Positions 28,711-38,990 of a stretch of 64,000 bases of DNA are shown here, in pieces. The DNA comes from a virus, in IMG/VR virus record IMGVR_UViG_3300021963_000110, positions 1 to 64,000 of that record, one strand, 5' to 3'. Each line of letters begins with the position of its first letter. The stretch's first letter is position 1. A program made the position numbers and the translations under genes. A model generated the notes under the pieces. The model searched no databases. It was not told the origin of the DNA and was given only the letters and a program-made list of their open reading frames with translations.

Positions 28711-31700
28711 TTATCTTACCTGTAGCATTCCAATTGAGGGTGTAAAGTTTGCGGTGTAACGAACATTGCCCTTAGTTACTCGAACATCATCGAGGTATCC
28801 ATAAAAGAATTCAGACGGACCCGAAGTATAATATCCGCCAACAAATTGAATTGCTTCTGTTAAATTGTAACTAGTTGAAGTACCAGCAACATTGCCATTT
28901 AAATACAGAGTTTGTGTTGATCCGTTGTTACTGCCAACCCAAGCAACGTGTGTCCAAGTATTTGCTGCAGGGATAGCTGCAGTTATGCCGTTGCCACCAA
29001 GTGCGCCCGCAGCAAAATTGCCGGCACTAAATCTAATACAGAATGTGCCGCCACCGAAGCCTCCACTTGTAGATGTTACTATTCTACGATATCCATCTGT
29101 TTGTATAGGATACATCCAAAATTCTACAGTTGCGTTGGCGCCACCTATAACTTCTTGCGTGCTTGAAGCAATTTGTAAATAGTCACCTGATCCATCAAAG
29201 AATAAACTACTACCTGGGTTTCTTCTGAATGGATTAAATGTTCTAACTGCAGTTTGGCCTGTAACAGTAATAGCAAAATTATTTGTAGAATTATCTCTAA
29301 ATCTATTTGACTGACAAGTTAATAACGATGTGCCGGATACTGCTGTTAGTGGCTCGGTTGGAGGTGTAAATGCTGCAGTATAAAGTGCTGTGCCTTTTAC
29401 TACTCGGAAATTACTAATATTGCCTAATAAAAATCCGCCTACCCCTGCACCTAAACATCCTAAGAACATTCCGTTACTGGCTCCAGCTGTAAATGATGAG
29501 GAAGTTGTATATGTACTGCCACTTTGTACACCATTCACAAATAACTTCATGGAAGAACCAGCGCGAGTTAGCGCAACATGATTCCATTGACTATTAGCTA
29601 CCGGTATTGTGCCAGTAATAACAACACCAGTATTAGGAATTTGTATGCACAAACTTGATGTAATCCCGCTGCCATCATAAAACATTGCGTCTAGGTAGAA
29701 AGCGGATCCTGATCCAAAAGACCAAAGTCTACGACCGTATGGATCTAATGAAATTGTAGATGTATTAACCCAACACTCTATTGTAAAATCTGCGTCAAAA
29801 CTTAAAGCGGAAGAAGCCGGAACACTTAAATAATCTCCAGCACCATCAAAGTAATTACTGTAATAAGAACCTGAGTATGCAGTCTCAAATCCCAACTTAG
29901 CATCGCCTACAGATTCAGCATCAATATACATCGTAGCATCTTTAATTGCGCCATCTGTAAAATTCAGCATTGCTGCAGTATTTGCAACTGAGAATGTTGT
30001 GTTTACATTAGTTGTATTTGAGTATATTAAAGAATTGCCACTTAGAGTCAGAGGTAAAGATGGAGGTGTAAAATTGCCAGTATAAACTGCATTTCTAACA
30101 AATCTAAAATCGGAAACATATCCACTAAAGTAATACGCGTATGTGCCAGGATTGCCGCCAACGTATATAGTAGTAGGCGCATCTACCCACGATACAGTTC
30201 CCGATCCCCCGGCAATACCATTAATATATAAGGTAGTTGTGCTTCCACTTTTTACCAAAGCAATATGTTGCCAACGATATAATGTTGATGGAATTGAAGT
30301 ACTTATGGGACTACTAGTTCCAAACTGATTTAAAATAAAAGCATTATTTCCTGGTAGTACACCATAAGTAGCTCCAGAAGATGGAATAAAGGTCATATAT
30401 CTAGCACTTTGGCTTAGATCGGAAAAACTGTAATACCATGCTTCAATTGTCCAATTACCAATAGATAAATTATAAATAGCACTTTGCGGACTACCAATAT
30501 AATCGCCATTACTGTCAAAATACGCAGATCCACCTGTAATTTCCGGACTTACATTGGCAGTGCGACCAAATGGTGAGAACGTTTGAGCTACAACTGTTCC
30601 TGTAATAGTTTGTGATATTTTATTAATACTTGTATCTGCAAGATTATAAGAATTTAATCCAAGATAAGAAACATTAGCTGAAGTAATTGCAGTAACATTT
30701 GCACCTGCAGTAACAGTTGTTGTTAACGGTACAGTTGAAGGAGTAAAGTTTCCTGTATAAACAGCTGCACCTTTAACAACTCTAAAGTTGGACATATTGC
30801 CAACTAATTCAGTAGTAGAATATCCAGGTGAATCGCCTACAGTACTTAATGATAAAGTATTTGTAGATCCAAAGTCTTGACTACCTGTATAAGGTGTGCC
30901 AGATAGAACACCATTGATGTATATTCTTGTAACACCTGTTTGTCTTACAACTGCGATATGTCCCCAAGTTCTTTGAGGTATGCCCGCAGCACTAATAACT
31001 GTTGTGGTTCCAATATAAAGAATAGTATCCGTTGCAGATATAGACATTAAAGGTTTTGTCTGACCCGATCCGCCACCTCCAACTCTAAAGTCCCATGGAT
31101 ATGAATAAGAATCATCTGCAGAGAAATACCAGAATTCTACAGTATAATCTCCAGTACCAAATCCAAATGCGGTACTTGACGCAGTGATAATATAAGCGGA
31201 TCCATCAAAATATCCAGACCAATTTGAACCGTATGGGCTGAATGTACCTGAATAAGGATTGCCGGCACGAGTAATTAATTGCCTAAAATTACTCTTATCT
31301 AAGAACGCATTGTTGTTATGCGGTTGCGAAGTCTGCAATAATGACAATGAAGTATTTGCAGATGGGAATGTTGTGTTTACATTAGCTGTAACTGCATATT
31401 GTGACGTAGATCCTGCAATAGATACCGGTGCAGTCGGCGGAGTAAAATTGCCGGTATATACTACGGTGCCTTTAGTTAATCGGAAGTCGCTCATATACCC
31501 ATAAACAGGCAGACCTCCTAAACCATTTCCAATTTGCAAAGCAGCAGAGTTGTTAGAATAAACCCCGGTAGTTCCAGATGCAACAGACACGCCATTTACA
31601 TAGATTGTAGTAGTTGTCCCGTTGTACGTATATGCAATATGATACCATGTATTGGTTGTAATAACGCCCGAAGCACTAACAATCTCATTTGTACCCTGAA

Positions 31701-32790
31701 TGCCGAGACCAATTCTACCATTGGAATAATTATAAAAGTTTGTATATCCTGAACCACCAGTACTTGCGTATGTTTGATTAGTGGCAGACATAGATGTATG
31801 ATACACCCAAAATTCAATTGTGTAACTGCCAAACGTTGACCAATTAATAGCGTATGTACTATTTAAATAATCGCCGGTACCATCCATGTATGTTGAACCA
31901 TATGTTGTGTAACTTGCGGGCAATTCAAATGGATCCGCAGGATCAATTCTAGTATCACCATTTTTAGTAATAGTAAAATTGTTTGTTGATCTATCTACAA
32001 ATCTATTATCTTGGCAAGTTAACAGTTGTGTACCTGATACTGCTGTCAATGGTGTTGTACTCGGAGTAAAGTTACTTGTATATAACGCAGTACCTTTAAC
32101 AACTCTTAAATTAGATAGATAACCATTTATGTAGTCGCCCGGAGTAGACCACGCTCCAATATACAATGAACTTGAAACATCATTGATTGTTGGGTATGAG
32201 AATGTTGCGCCAGCTTGAGTCCCGTTAATAAACATATAGCCAGTAGTACCACTTTTTACGACAGCAATGTGTACCCAATTATTTAGAGGAGAATTTTGAT
32301 TTCTTGCTGTCTTTTGTTCGCCGGCCCCGTTATGGTAAAAGAAACACCATCCTAAGCTGGTGTCATAATTAATACCCCAGTAAGAAGATGAGCCACCGTA
32401 TTGATTTATAATATTATTATATTGGCCTGGCAAAGATGATGCATAAAACCAAAATTCAATAGTATAATCTGTATTCATTACCCAACCAGCGTTATCAGGC
32501 AATGTTAAATAATCTCCGCTGCCATCAAAGTATGCGCTATAATATCCAGGTGTATATGGATTAAAGTTGCTGGCTCTAGCATCGCCGACAACTGTTACGT
32601 TTAAATTATTTAAACTATTGTCAGCATTAAATGGCAAGTAATCTGTTTCACCTGTTAGCAATAACGAGTTGAATCTAAATGCAGGATCAGAAACATATGT
32701 AGGTATTGCGTATTCAACCGTGGCGTATGTGCCACGTAACATTCCTACATACGTTCTATTTGTGGTATAAAGACCTTTTGTTGTTGCCAT
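28711..32790 (-). CDS. Giant fibre with six LamG domains
   Basis: 1359 residues. The anchor MATTKGLYTTNRTYVGMLRG precedes six concanavalin/LamG modules of about 200 residues. Each is recognised by YFDG(S/T)GDYL, (I/V)E(F/C)W, WxHIAxVR, an ING turn, G(Y/N)(L/M)SN(F/L)R(V/L)xKG-x-x-x-YT-x-x-FTP, and a linker ending FxxxSxNNFxI. The modules start near residues 85, 295, 525, 760, 985 and 1190. Such domains bind glycans, so this is probably a long receptor-binding fibre. A 100-bp stretch is identical to part of 42497. Confidence 0.75.
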   Translation of the reverse strand: MATTKGLYTTNRTYVGMLRGTYATVEYAIPTYVSDPAFRFNSLLLTGETDYLPFNADNSLNNLNVTVVGDARASNFNPYTPGYYSAYFDGSGDYLTLPDNAGWVMNTDYTIEFWFYASSLPGQYNNIINQYGGSSSYWGINYDTSLGWCFFYHNGAGEQKTARNQNSPLNNWVHIAVVKSGTTGYMFINGTQAGATFSYPTINDVSSSLYIGAWSTPGDYINGYLSNLRVVKGTALYTSNFTPSTTPLTAVSGTQLLTCQDNRFVDRSTNNFTITKNGDTRIDPADPFELPASYTTYGSTYMDGTGDYLNSTYAINWSTFGSYTIEFWVYHTSMSATNQTYASTGGSGYTNFYNYSNGRIGLGIQGTNEIVSASGVITTNTWYHIAYTYNGTTTTIYVNGVSVASGTTGVYSNNSAALQIGNGLGGLPVYGYMSDFRLTKGTVVYTGNFTPPTAPVSIAGSTSQYAVTANVNTTFPSANTSLSLLQTSQPHNNNAFLDKSNFRQLITRAGNPYSGTFSPYGSNWSGYFDGSAYIITASSTAFGFGTGDYTVEFWYFSADDSYSYPWDFRVGGGGSGQTKPLMSISATDTILYIGTTTVISAAGIPQRTWGHIAVVRQTGVTRIYINGVLSGTPYTGSQDFGSTNTLSLSTVGDSPGYSTTELVGNMSNFRVVKGAAVYTGNFTPSTVPLTTTVTAGANVTAITSANVSYLGLNSYNLADTSINKISQTITGTVVAQTFSPFGRTANVSPEITGGSAYFDSNGDYIGSPQSAIYNLSIGNWTIEAWYYSFSDLSQSARYMTFIPSSGATYGVLPGNNAFILNQFGTSSPISTSIPSTLYRWQHIALVKSGSTTTLYINGIAGGSGTVSWVDAPTTIYVGGNPGTYAYYFSGYVSDFRFVRNAVYTGNFTPPSLPLTLSGNSLIYSNTTNVNTTFSVANTAAMLNFTDGAIKDATMYIDAESVGDAKLGFETAYSGSYYSNYFDGAGDYLSVPASSALSFDADFTIECWVNTSTISLDPYGRRLWSFGSGSAFYLDAMFYDGSGITSSLCIQIPNTGVVITGTIPVANSQWNHVALTRAGSSMKLFVNGVQSGSTYTTSSSFTAGASNGMFLGCLGAGVGGFLLGNISNFRVVKGTALYTAAFTPPTEPLTAVSGTSLLTCQSNRFRDNSTNNFAITVTGQTAVRTFNPFRRNPGSSLFFDGSGDYLQIASSTQEVIGGANATVEFWMYPIQTDGYRRIVTSTSGGFGGGTFCIRFSAGNFAAGALGGNGITAAIPAANTWTHVAWVGSNNGSTQTLYLNGNVAGTSTSYNLTEAIQFVGGYYTSGPSEFFYGYLDDVRVTKGNVRYTANFTPSIGMLQVR
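29298..29397. repeat. 100-bp perfect repeat in a LamG gene (copy A)
   Basis: Base-for-base identical to 43807-43906. It encodes the end of one LamG module and the linker (KGTALYTAAFTPPTEPLTAV and onward). Identity at third codon positions shows recent recombination or gene conversion rather than protein-level selection. Confidence 0.85.
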
Positions 32791-32794
32791 TTTA

Positions 32795-35700
32795 TTATCT
32801 TGTAGGTAATACAGCGATTGCTGGTGTAAAGTTTGCAGTATATCTTGCGTTAGCTGTTATTCGCACATCATCCATGTAACCAAAATATCCGTTTCCTCCA
32901 GTACTATCAGAACCAAGTCTTAACGGACCGTTACCAATAACTGCGGATGTAACATATGTATTAGGCAAAACGTTTCCGTTATAATAACCTCTAATATTTG
33001 CATTTGCTCTAACAACCGCAATATGTGTCCAAGTATTTGGAAGAATAACGGGACCTGATAATGTTAAATTAGCATTAGTAGCACCAAATAGATTAAGAAC
33101 CAATGTGCCATTTACCGTGATTATATTTAATCTTCCTGCTGCCTCAGAACCAATTGTCATTGGATAATATGTGCCAGATGAAGTATATGGGTTGAGCCAC
33201 ATCTCTGCGGTAAAGTCGCTTGTGCCTAAAATTAATGCATTGGATACCAATGTAATATTACCATAATCACCTGTACCGTCAAAGAACATAGACGATCCGC
33301 CGAATTTACTGCTAACAGATGATACTTTTAGGTCAGCAGTTGTTTCCATATTATTTCGCATAGTATAATCTTTAATTGCAGCATCAGTAAAGTTTAACAT
33401 TACTGTTGTGTTGCCATATACTTGCAATGGTCGCTGCGAAGGAACAAACGGACCTTTATATAATGCTGCACCATTTGTAAATCTAATATCGGACATGTAT
33501 CCCATTAATTCATAATCAGAATTAATTCCCTGGTCTTTACTACCTATTCTAGGAGCGGTTGCACCTGGGCTAATTGCGCCTGTGCCATAACTTGCATTAT
33601 AGTAATCTCTTGCGCCGTTTACATACCCCGTTAACACACTACCGTTTCTTTCAAAAGCAATATGTGTCCATGTATTTAAGGGAATTGTAGTTGATCCGGT
33701 ATAATTTGTGCCTGTATAAAAATTTACTCTATATGTACCAGAAGTAACACCCAAATTAAATATCCATGCTGCAGCAGTGGCTCCATTTGCCCTTGCATCA
33801 ATGATTGTCCAAGTTCCGCCATTCTGTTTTGTCGGATACACCCATGCTTCAACCGTAAAGTCTCCAACTAGATCGTACAATGTACTTGATGGCAAAGTTA
33901 ACCAATCCGATATAGAATCAAAATATACAGAACCACCAAATGTGTTAGCTGTGTAATCTATTAATGTGGGCGAATTAAATCCGAACGGATTTGCCATAAT
34001 CGGTTTAGCATCTCCTGTTACAGTAACCGCAAAATTATTTGTACTGTTGTCAACTATTGTTACCGCATTACAAGCCAATACAGATGTATTTGCGATAGCG
34101 GTTAGTGGTGCAGTTGGGGGCGTAAATGTAGTGGTGTAGACGGCTGTGCCTTTAACAATACGCAGATTGGAGATATATCCAGTAGTATAACCTGTTAAAT
34201 CTCCTCTGGCACCAAAATACATCGTAGATGCAGAGCCTAAAGTTCCACTTAAAGTACGAGATGCGTTATTAACACCATTAATGTATAATGTTGACGTTGT
34301 TCCGTTACGCACCCAAGCTATGTGTGTCCATGTATTGGTTGGCGCAGATCCCGTACCTATAGGAAAATCGGTACCAGACATATATACGCTTATATTTCCA
34401 CTTTGTCGTTGAAATAAATATGAATTATTGGTATCCCCGCTAATAGCACTGTATCCATCGGTTGTTGGGTAGAACCAAAATTCAAATGTAAAGTCTCCTG
34501 GAAATGAGTTGGCTCCAGCCGACACAGTTAAATAATCGCCATTGCCATCAAAAGATACACTATATGATGTAGGAGTAGGTTGTGTGTATGCAGGTGAGAA
34601 TGGAGTCTCTGTACTAACAGTCACAGAGCCTGCTCGACTTAAAGTATAGTTATTAGGGCTTAAATCAATTAAACGATTTGTGCAAGAAGTTAATAACTGA
34701 GTATTTGTAATAGGCAGCAAAGGAGAGGTTGGGGGACTAAATGTTGAAGTATATAATGCGGTACCTTTTAGTACTCGTAAATTTGAAATAAAACCAAAAG
34801 TATTATATACCGTGCCTAACCCGCCAAAATAATTCGCATATATTGTAGATGAATCAGTTATTGCGGAAGAGAATGCTTTCTCCACACCATCAACATATAC
34901 CTTTACGACATTACTTGAACGAACCAACGCAACGTGTTGCCATTTATTAAATGTTAGTGCAGGTGCGCTTGTTGTAAGTTGCCCATACCCCGGAGTATAG
35001 TAACCTATCTGACCAGTTGAATTATAATAGAATTGGAAGTATCCGCCATTTGTATTAGTTGCAACTAACATAGAATACCCGCTACCAGATGCACCGGTTG
35101 GATATAACCACATTTCTATAGTATAATTTGCATCTAAAGTAACACCACCTGTGCCAGATGATTGAGCAGATATGTACAATGAATTTCCGTTTGCTACACC
35201 AAAATAATTTGACCACGATCCCTTATAAGGTGTAACAGTTCCTTGATTCGCGTTACCATTTCTAGTAATTAAATGTCTATAATTACTTTTATCTAAGAAT
35301 GTTGTATTGTTATGCGGTTGATTGTTTTGCATAGTCAACATCAAAACATTAGTAGTTGCAAATGTAGTATTCACATTAGCAGTACTTCTATAAGGCAACG
35401 ATGAAGCAATTGGTAATACTGGAGCAACAGGTGGAGTAAAGTTACCAGTATAAACGGCTGCAGAAGACATTCTGACATCTGACAGATAACCACCAAATGA
35501 TGTAGCTGATGCACTTAATACGCCAGATCCATTATAATAATTTCCAAAACTATAATTAACAGATAACGCCGCACGGGTAGCTGAAGATGTGCCTGTTGCG
35601 GTTGAAACACCATTTACATATAAAGTAAATGCGGAACCCGATCTAACTACAGCAACATGATGCCAACTATTTGCAATAGATGTCGCTGAACTAGTTAAAA

Positions 35701-36835
35701 AATCTGATGCCTCAGATTGCGCGCCAAACGACATTGCAAACTGTCCACTGGAATTTAAACTAAGAAGGAACCCGCCATTGCCAGTAGTTTGTAACCATTG
35801 ACCAAATATTGGCTGAAAAGCATTTACAACTAAAGGATACACCCACATCTCTATAGTAAAATCACTTGTAAGAATACTGGGTGCATTTTGATATGGGATA
35901 GTTACAAAATCACCTGTACCATCCATGTATGTTGAACCGTAAGTAGAATAACTTACATTAGGTGTGAAAGGATTTGCTGATACGATTTTAGTATCACCAT
36001 TTTTAGTAATAGTAAAATTATTTGTAGAATTGTCTATAAATCTATTTGACTGGCAGGTTAATAAACTTGTTCCAGAGATAGCAGTTAAGGGTGCTGTACT
36101 TGGGGTAAAGTTACTTGTATATAACGCAGTACCTTTAACAAATCGAAAATTACTAATATAACCAGTAAAGAAATATCCCGCAGTTTGATTTGCCGCAATT
36201 CTTTTTGTTGTTACTGTAGTAGTTAAATTCTGTGTTTGTGATGTTTTTGTTTGGTCTAACACACCATTTACAAAAGTATAAGTAGTGGTTCCAGTTCTGA
36301 CAAAAGCGACATGATTCCAAGTGTTCACTGCCATTGCAATAGTGCCTGTCGATACTGTTGGTGAACTAGCTACTTCCGCTAAATAGCAATCCAATTTGTT
36401 AGTATTTTGGCGTAACTCCATTATGCTACCTGCACTGTGTACCTTAAATATAGGCGCTTCTGATGCCGCAACTTGGGTTGGGTATATCCATGCTTCAATA
36501 GTAAAATCACCCGTACCAACTACAAAAGCGGCATTATCTGGAATTTGTAAATAATCTCCTGTGCCGTCAAAGTATGCACTATAATATCCGGGTTCGTATG
36601 GGTTAAAATTAGAGGCTTTAGTGTCGCCTACAATATTTAAATTTAATTTATTTGTACTAATGTCTGAGTTAAACGGATAGCTTATACTTGTTCCGGTTGC
36701 AACAAATTTTGTCAAGTAATATAACGAGTCAATCGGTGTAATGATTGGATCGCCATACCCATATACAGGCCAAACTTCTGCCAAGCGAAGTTGATATACA
36801 TCGTTTACTACAAATATGCCGTCAAAATAACTCAT
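32795..36835 (-). CDS. Giant fibre with six LamG domains
   Basis: 1346 residues. The anchor MSYFDGIFVVNDVYQLRLAE is of the same type as 25043 and 36851. Six LamG modules begin with YFDGTGDYLQIPD, YMDGTGDFVTIPY, a degenerate NYFGVANGNSLYI, SFDGNGDYLTV, YFDSISDWLTL and FFDGTGDYGNI. Module order and linkers parallel 28711. The two genes are four bases apart and probably arose by duplication. Likely a glycan-binding long fibre. Confidence 0.75.
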   Translation of the reverse strand: MSYFDGIFVVNDVYQLRLAEVWPVYGYGDPIITPIDSLYYLTKFVATGTSISYPFNSDISTNKLNLNIVGDTKASNFNPYEPGYYSAYFDGTGDYLQIPDNAAFVVGTGDFTIEAWIYPTQVAASEAPIFKVHSAGSIMELRQNTNKLDCYLAEVASSPTVSTGTIAMAVNTWNHVAFVRTGTTTYTFVNGVLDQTKTSQTQNLTTTVTTKRIAANQTAGYFFTGYISNFRFVKGTALYTSNFTPSTAPLTAISGTSLLTCQSNRFIDNSTNNFTITKNGDTKIVSANPFTPNVSYSTYGSTYMDGTGDFVTIPYQNAPSILTSDFTIEMWVYPLVVNAFQPIFGQWLQTTGNGGFLLSLNSSGQFAMSFGAQSEASDFLTSSATSIANSWHHVAVVRSGSAFTLYVNGVSTATGTSSATRAALSVNYSFGNYYNGSGVLSASATSFGGYLSDVRMSSAAVYTGNFTPPVAPVLPIASSLPYRSTANVNTTFATTNVLMLTMQNNQPHNNTTFLDKSNYRHLITRNGNANQGTVTPYKGSWSNYFGVANGNSLYISAQSSGTGGVTLDANYTIEMWLYPTGASGSGYSMLVATNTNGGYFQFYYNSTGQIGYYTPGYGQLTTSAPALTFNKWQHVALVRSSNVVKVYVDGVEKAFSSAITDSSTIYANYFGGLGTVYNTFGFISNLRVLKGTALYTSTFSPPTSPLLPITNTQLLTSCTNRLIDLSPNNYTLSRAGSVTVSTETPFSPAYTQPTPTSYSVSFDGNGDYLTVSAGANSFPGDFTFEFWFYPTTDGYSAISGDTNNSYLFQRQSGNISVYMSGTDFPIGTGSAPTNTWTHIAWVRNGTTSTLYINGVNNASRTLSGTLGSASTMYFGARGDLTGYTTGYISNLRIVKGTAVYTTTFTPPTAPLTAIANTSVLACNAVTIVDNSTNNFAVTVTGDAKPIMANPFGFNSPTLIDYTANTFGGSVYFDSISDWLTLPSSTLYDLVGDFTVEAWVYPTKQNGGTWTIIDARANGATAAAWIFNLGVTSGTYRVNFYTGTNYTGSTTIPLNTWTHIAFERNGSVLTGYVNGARDYYNASYGTGAISPGATAPRIGSKDQGINSDYELMGYMSDIRFTNGAALYKGPFVPSQRPLQVYGNTTVMLNFTDAAIKDYTMRNNMETTADLKVSSVSSKFGGSSMFFDGTGDYGNITLVSNALILGTSDFTAEMWLNPYTSSGTYYPMTIGSEAAGRLNIITVNGTLVLNLFGATNANLTLSGPVILPNTWTHIAVVRANANIRGYYNGNVLPNTYVTSAVIGNGPLRLGSDSTGGNGYFGYMDDVRITANARYTANFTPAIAVLPTR

Positions 36836-36850
36836 TTGATTCCGTTATTG

Positions 36851-37801
36851 TTAGAATGTGATTGTGCCTGATTGCCAGAATCTATAAATTCTATATCCAC
36901 CAGAAACAGTTACGTTAGGTGACCCGGTAGTTGTAGCTGCAGGTGCTCCATCCGAATATCTTAAAATTACAACACCGGAACCACCAGCACCACCGCTGCC
37001 ACCATATGAGCCGCCGCCACCACCACCGCCAGTATATGAAGTACCCGCAGTTGCTTCAACGGAACCTTGAGCTGCACCATTGCCGCCACCCCCAACACCG
37101 CCAAATCCAATTGTGCCGTTTGTATAAACACCGCCTGCGCCACCTCCAGCATATGCTACATTGGAACCAGATATTGTGGTATAAATTCCTGGACCACCAT
37201 TAGCACCCATTGTACCATTAGATTTACCCGCCATACCTACGCCTGCCGCACCTCCACCGCCACCATGAGAATAACTAGGTGTACCTGAAGTACCATCGCC
37301 GCCTTTGCCGCCAGAGAATCCAAAACCGCCAAATGATGTGTTTGCTTGTTGTGCTGCGCCACCAAGTCCACCAGTTGTGGAATCTGAATTTCCGCCGCCA
37401 CCTCCAGATCCACCGGGATTGCCTACATTACCAGTATAAGGTGCTCCAAAACGAGTTGCGCCGCCGCCACCGCCTAAAGATAATTTAAGATTTCCGGTTG
37501 CGACTGTACTTATGTATGAGTTTGAACCGTTTAATCCATTTATGCCGCTATCCGATGTTGTCGCGGCAGCACCACCTGCACCCACCCCAATCGTATATAC
37601 GACAGAAGGAGTGTATGAAATAGTTGAAAGAATAAGACCGCCCGCGCCTCCACCGCCGCCAAACGATCCACCACCTCCACCGCCACCAACAACTAATACA
37701 TCTACAACTCCGGCGTAGGCAGACGTTACCCACATATCATTTAGTAGGTAATCGTAAACGTCTGTTATTATAAAAACGCCTGTTGTGTTACTTGCTGCCA
37801 T
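36851..37801 (-). CDS. Glycine-rich adhesin-like protein
   Basis: 316 residues. The anchor MAASNTTGVFIITDVYDYLL shares the IxDVY core with 32795 and 26158. A single glycine-rich domain (about 32-285) follows, and the close GSPNVTVSGGYRIYRFWQSG is nearly identical to those of 22413 and 46022. It is a likely receptor-binding tip. Confidence 0.7.
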   Translation of the reverse strand: MAASNTTGVFIITDVYDYLLNDMWVTSAYAGVVDVLVVGGGGGGGSFGGGGGAGGLILSTISYTPSVVYTIGVGAGGAAATTSDSGINGLNGSNSYISTVATGNLKLSLGGGGGATRFGAPYTGNVGNPGGSGGGGGNSDSTTGGLGGAAQQANTSFGGFGFSGGKGGDGTSGTPSYSHGGGGGAAGVGMAGKSNGTMGANGGPGIYTTISGSNVAYAGGGAGGVYTNGTIGFGGVGGGGNGAAQGSVEATAGTSYTGGGGGGGSYGGSGGAGGSGVVILRYSDGAPAATTTGSPNVTVSGGYRIYRFWQSGTITF

Positions 37802-37816
37802 AATTTAACCCTTCGA

Positions 37817-38971
37817 TTAAACTGCTTTTGCGGCAACAAAAATAGCTATAGCGTTTGCAGCATTTGTGTATGCTTGTATCTTATGCCCTGAAGCAATACG
37901 TCTTGGTTTCTCGCATAATTCAATTGTAGCGCCAATTGGTACTAACAACGTATATGCCATATAACCTTGTATTACATTTGATGAGTCTGTAATTGTAACT
38001 GTGACCGGGACATTTCCTAAATTGTTAGTGCTACTTAACATAACACTTTCAATAATAGATGCACCTGTTGCAGTAAATACATCTACATTTGCGGATGCAG
38101 CTGTAATGTTTGCGCTTATACCTGTGTATGTACCTGAAGAAATTTCCTCATATACAATTGTAGCATGGACATTATTGTTAACACCTAAGTCTTGTATAAG
38201 GCCTTGCATGGTTAATCTATCACCAACATTAACAACTTTTGGTTTCTTTAATGCTTCAAATGAACTTCTGTACGGTAAAGGAATATTCCAAAGTAAAGGT
38301 GCGCCTGAAATTGCTGCACTTACAGAAACATTTGTATTACCTGCAGAGTTAATATTCGTAACATAAACACTATGTAAAATTGATTTTGCAGTAAACACTA
38401 CGGCATTAGCCAATGTATTTGTTGCTAAATAATTTATAGAGTTTGTAATGGATGTATTAAACAATCCACTACCACCACCTGAACCTGCACCAATAACCGT
38501 GGAATTTGCACCAGGGATAAAAATAATATTTTCTGTAGCAGTAATCGTTAAATTACCTGTGGCACCCACTGTCGATGCAGCGTTGCCTGTAGTAAAATAT
38601 GAACCAGCATATATATTAGCAGGAGTTATTATGCTACCATTACTAGGTATTAAAATAATATTGTCTGTAGCAGTAACTGTTAAATTACCTGTAGCACCTA
38701 GCTGGGATGAGGCATTGCCTGTAGTATAATATGCAGTTGCAATTACATTAGCAGGAATTACTACGTTACCGTTAACAGCAGTTAATCCTGCCGCGACGGC
38801 AACAACCGCACTTGCCGGGTTAACTTCGGTCCAAGTTACAGTTGTACCAGAATTTGCTAATAACTTATACCACTTATTAGTCGACGGGTTGTACCACTCA
38901 TCCCCCAAGTTTCCTGACAATGGGGGTTGAGTTGTAGATACCGTATGTTTAAAATTAGTTTTGCTGCTCAT
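37817..38971 (-). CDS. Virion structural protein with fibre-type N-terminus
   Basis: 384 residues. The N-terminal NLGDEWYNPSTNKWYKLL is the GDEWYNP motif found at the start of many phage fibre proteins. Two copies of a 45-residue repeat (TGNLT(V/I)TATxNII(L/F)IP) follow. The C-terminal half repeats the two-domain unit of 27428 (LPYRSSFEALKKPKVVNVGD and LLVPIGATIELCEKPRRI). It likely bridges baseplate and fibre. Confidence 0.65.
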   Translation of the reverse strand: MSSKTNFKHTVSTTQPPLSGNLGDEWYNPSTNKWYKLLANSGTTVTWTEVNPASAVVAVAAGLTAVNGNVVIPANVIATAYYTTGNASSQLGATGNLTVTATDNIILIPSNGSIITPANIYAGSYFTTGNAASTVGATGNLTITATENIIFIPGANSTVIGAGSGGGSGLFNTSITNSINYLATNTLANAVVFTAKSILHSVYVTNINSAGNTNVSVSAAISGAPLLWNIPLPYRSSFEALKKPKVVNVGDRLTMQGLIQDLGVNNNVHATIVYEEISSGTYTGISANITAASANVDVFTATGASIIESVMLSSTNNLGNVPVTVTITDSSNVIQGYMAYTLLVPIGATIELCEKPRRIASGHKIQAYTNAANAIAIFVAAKAV

Positions 38972-38990
38972 CGCGCAACCTTATATTAGA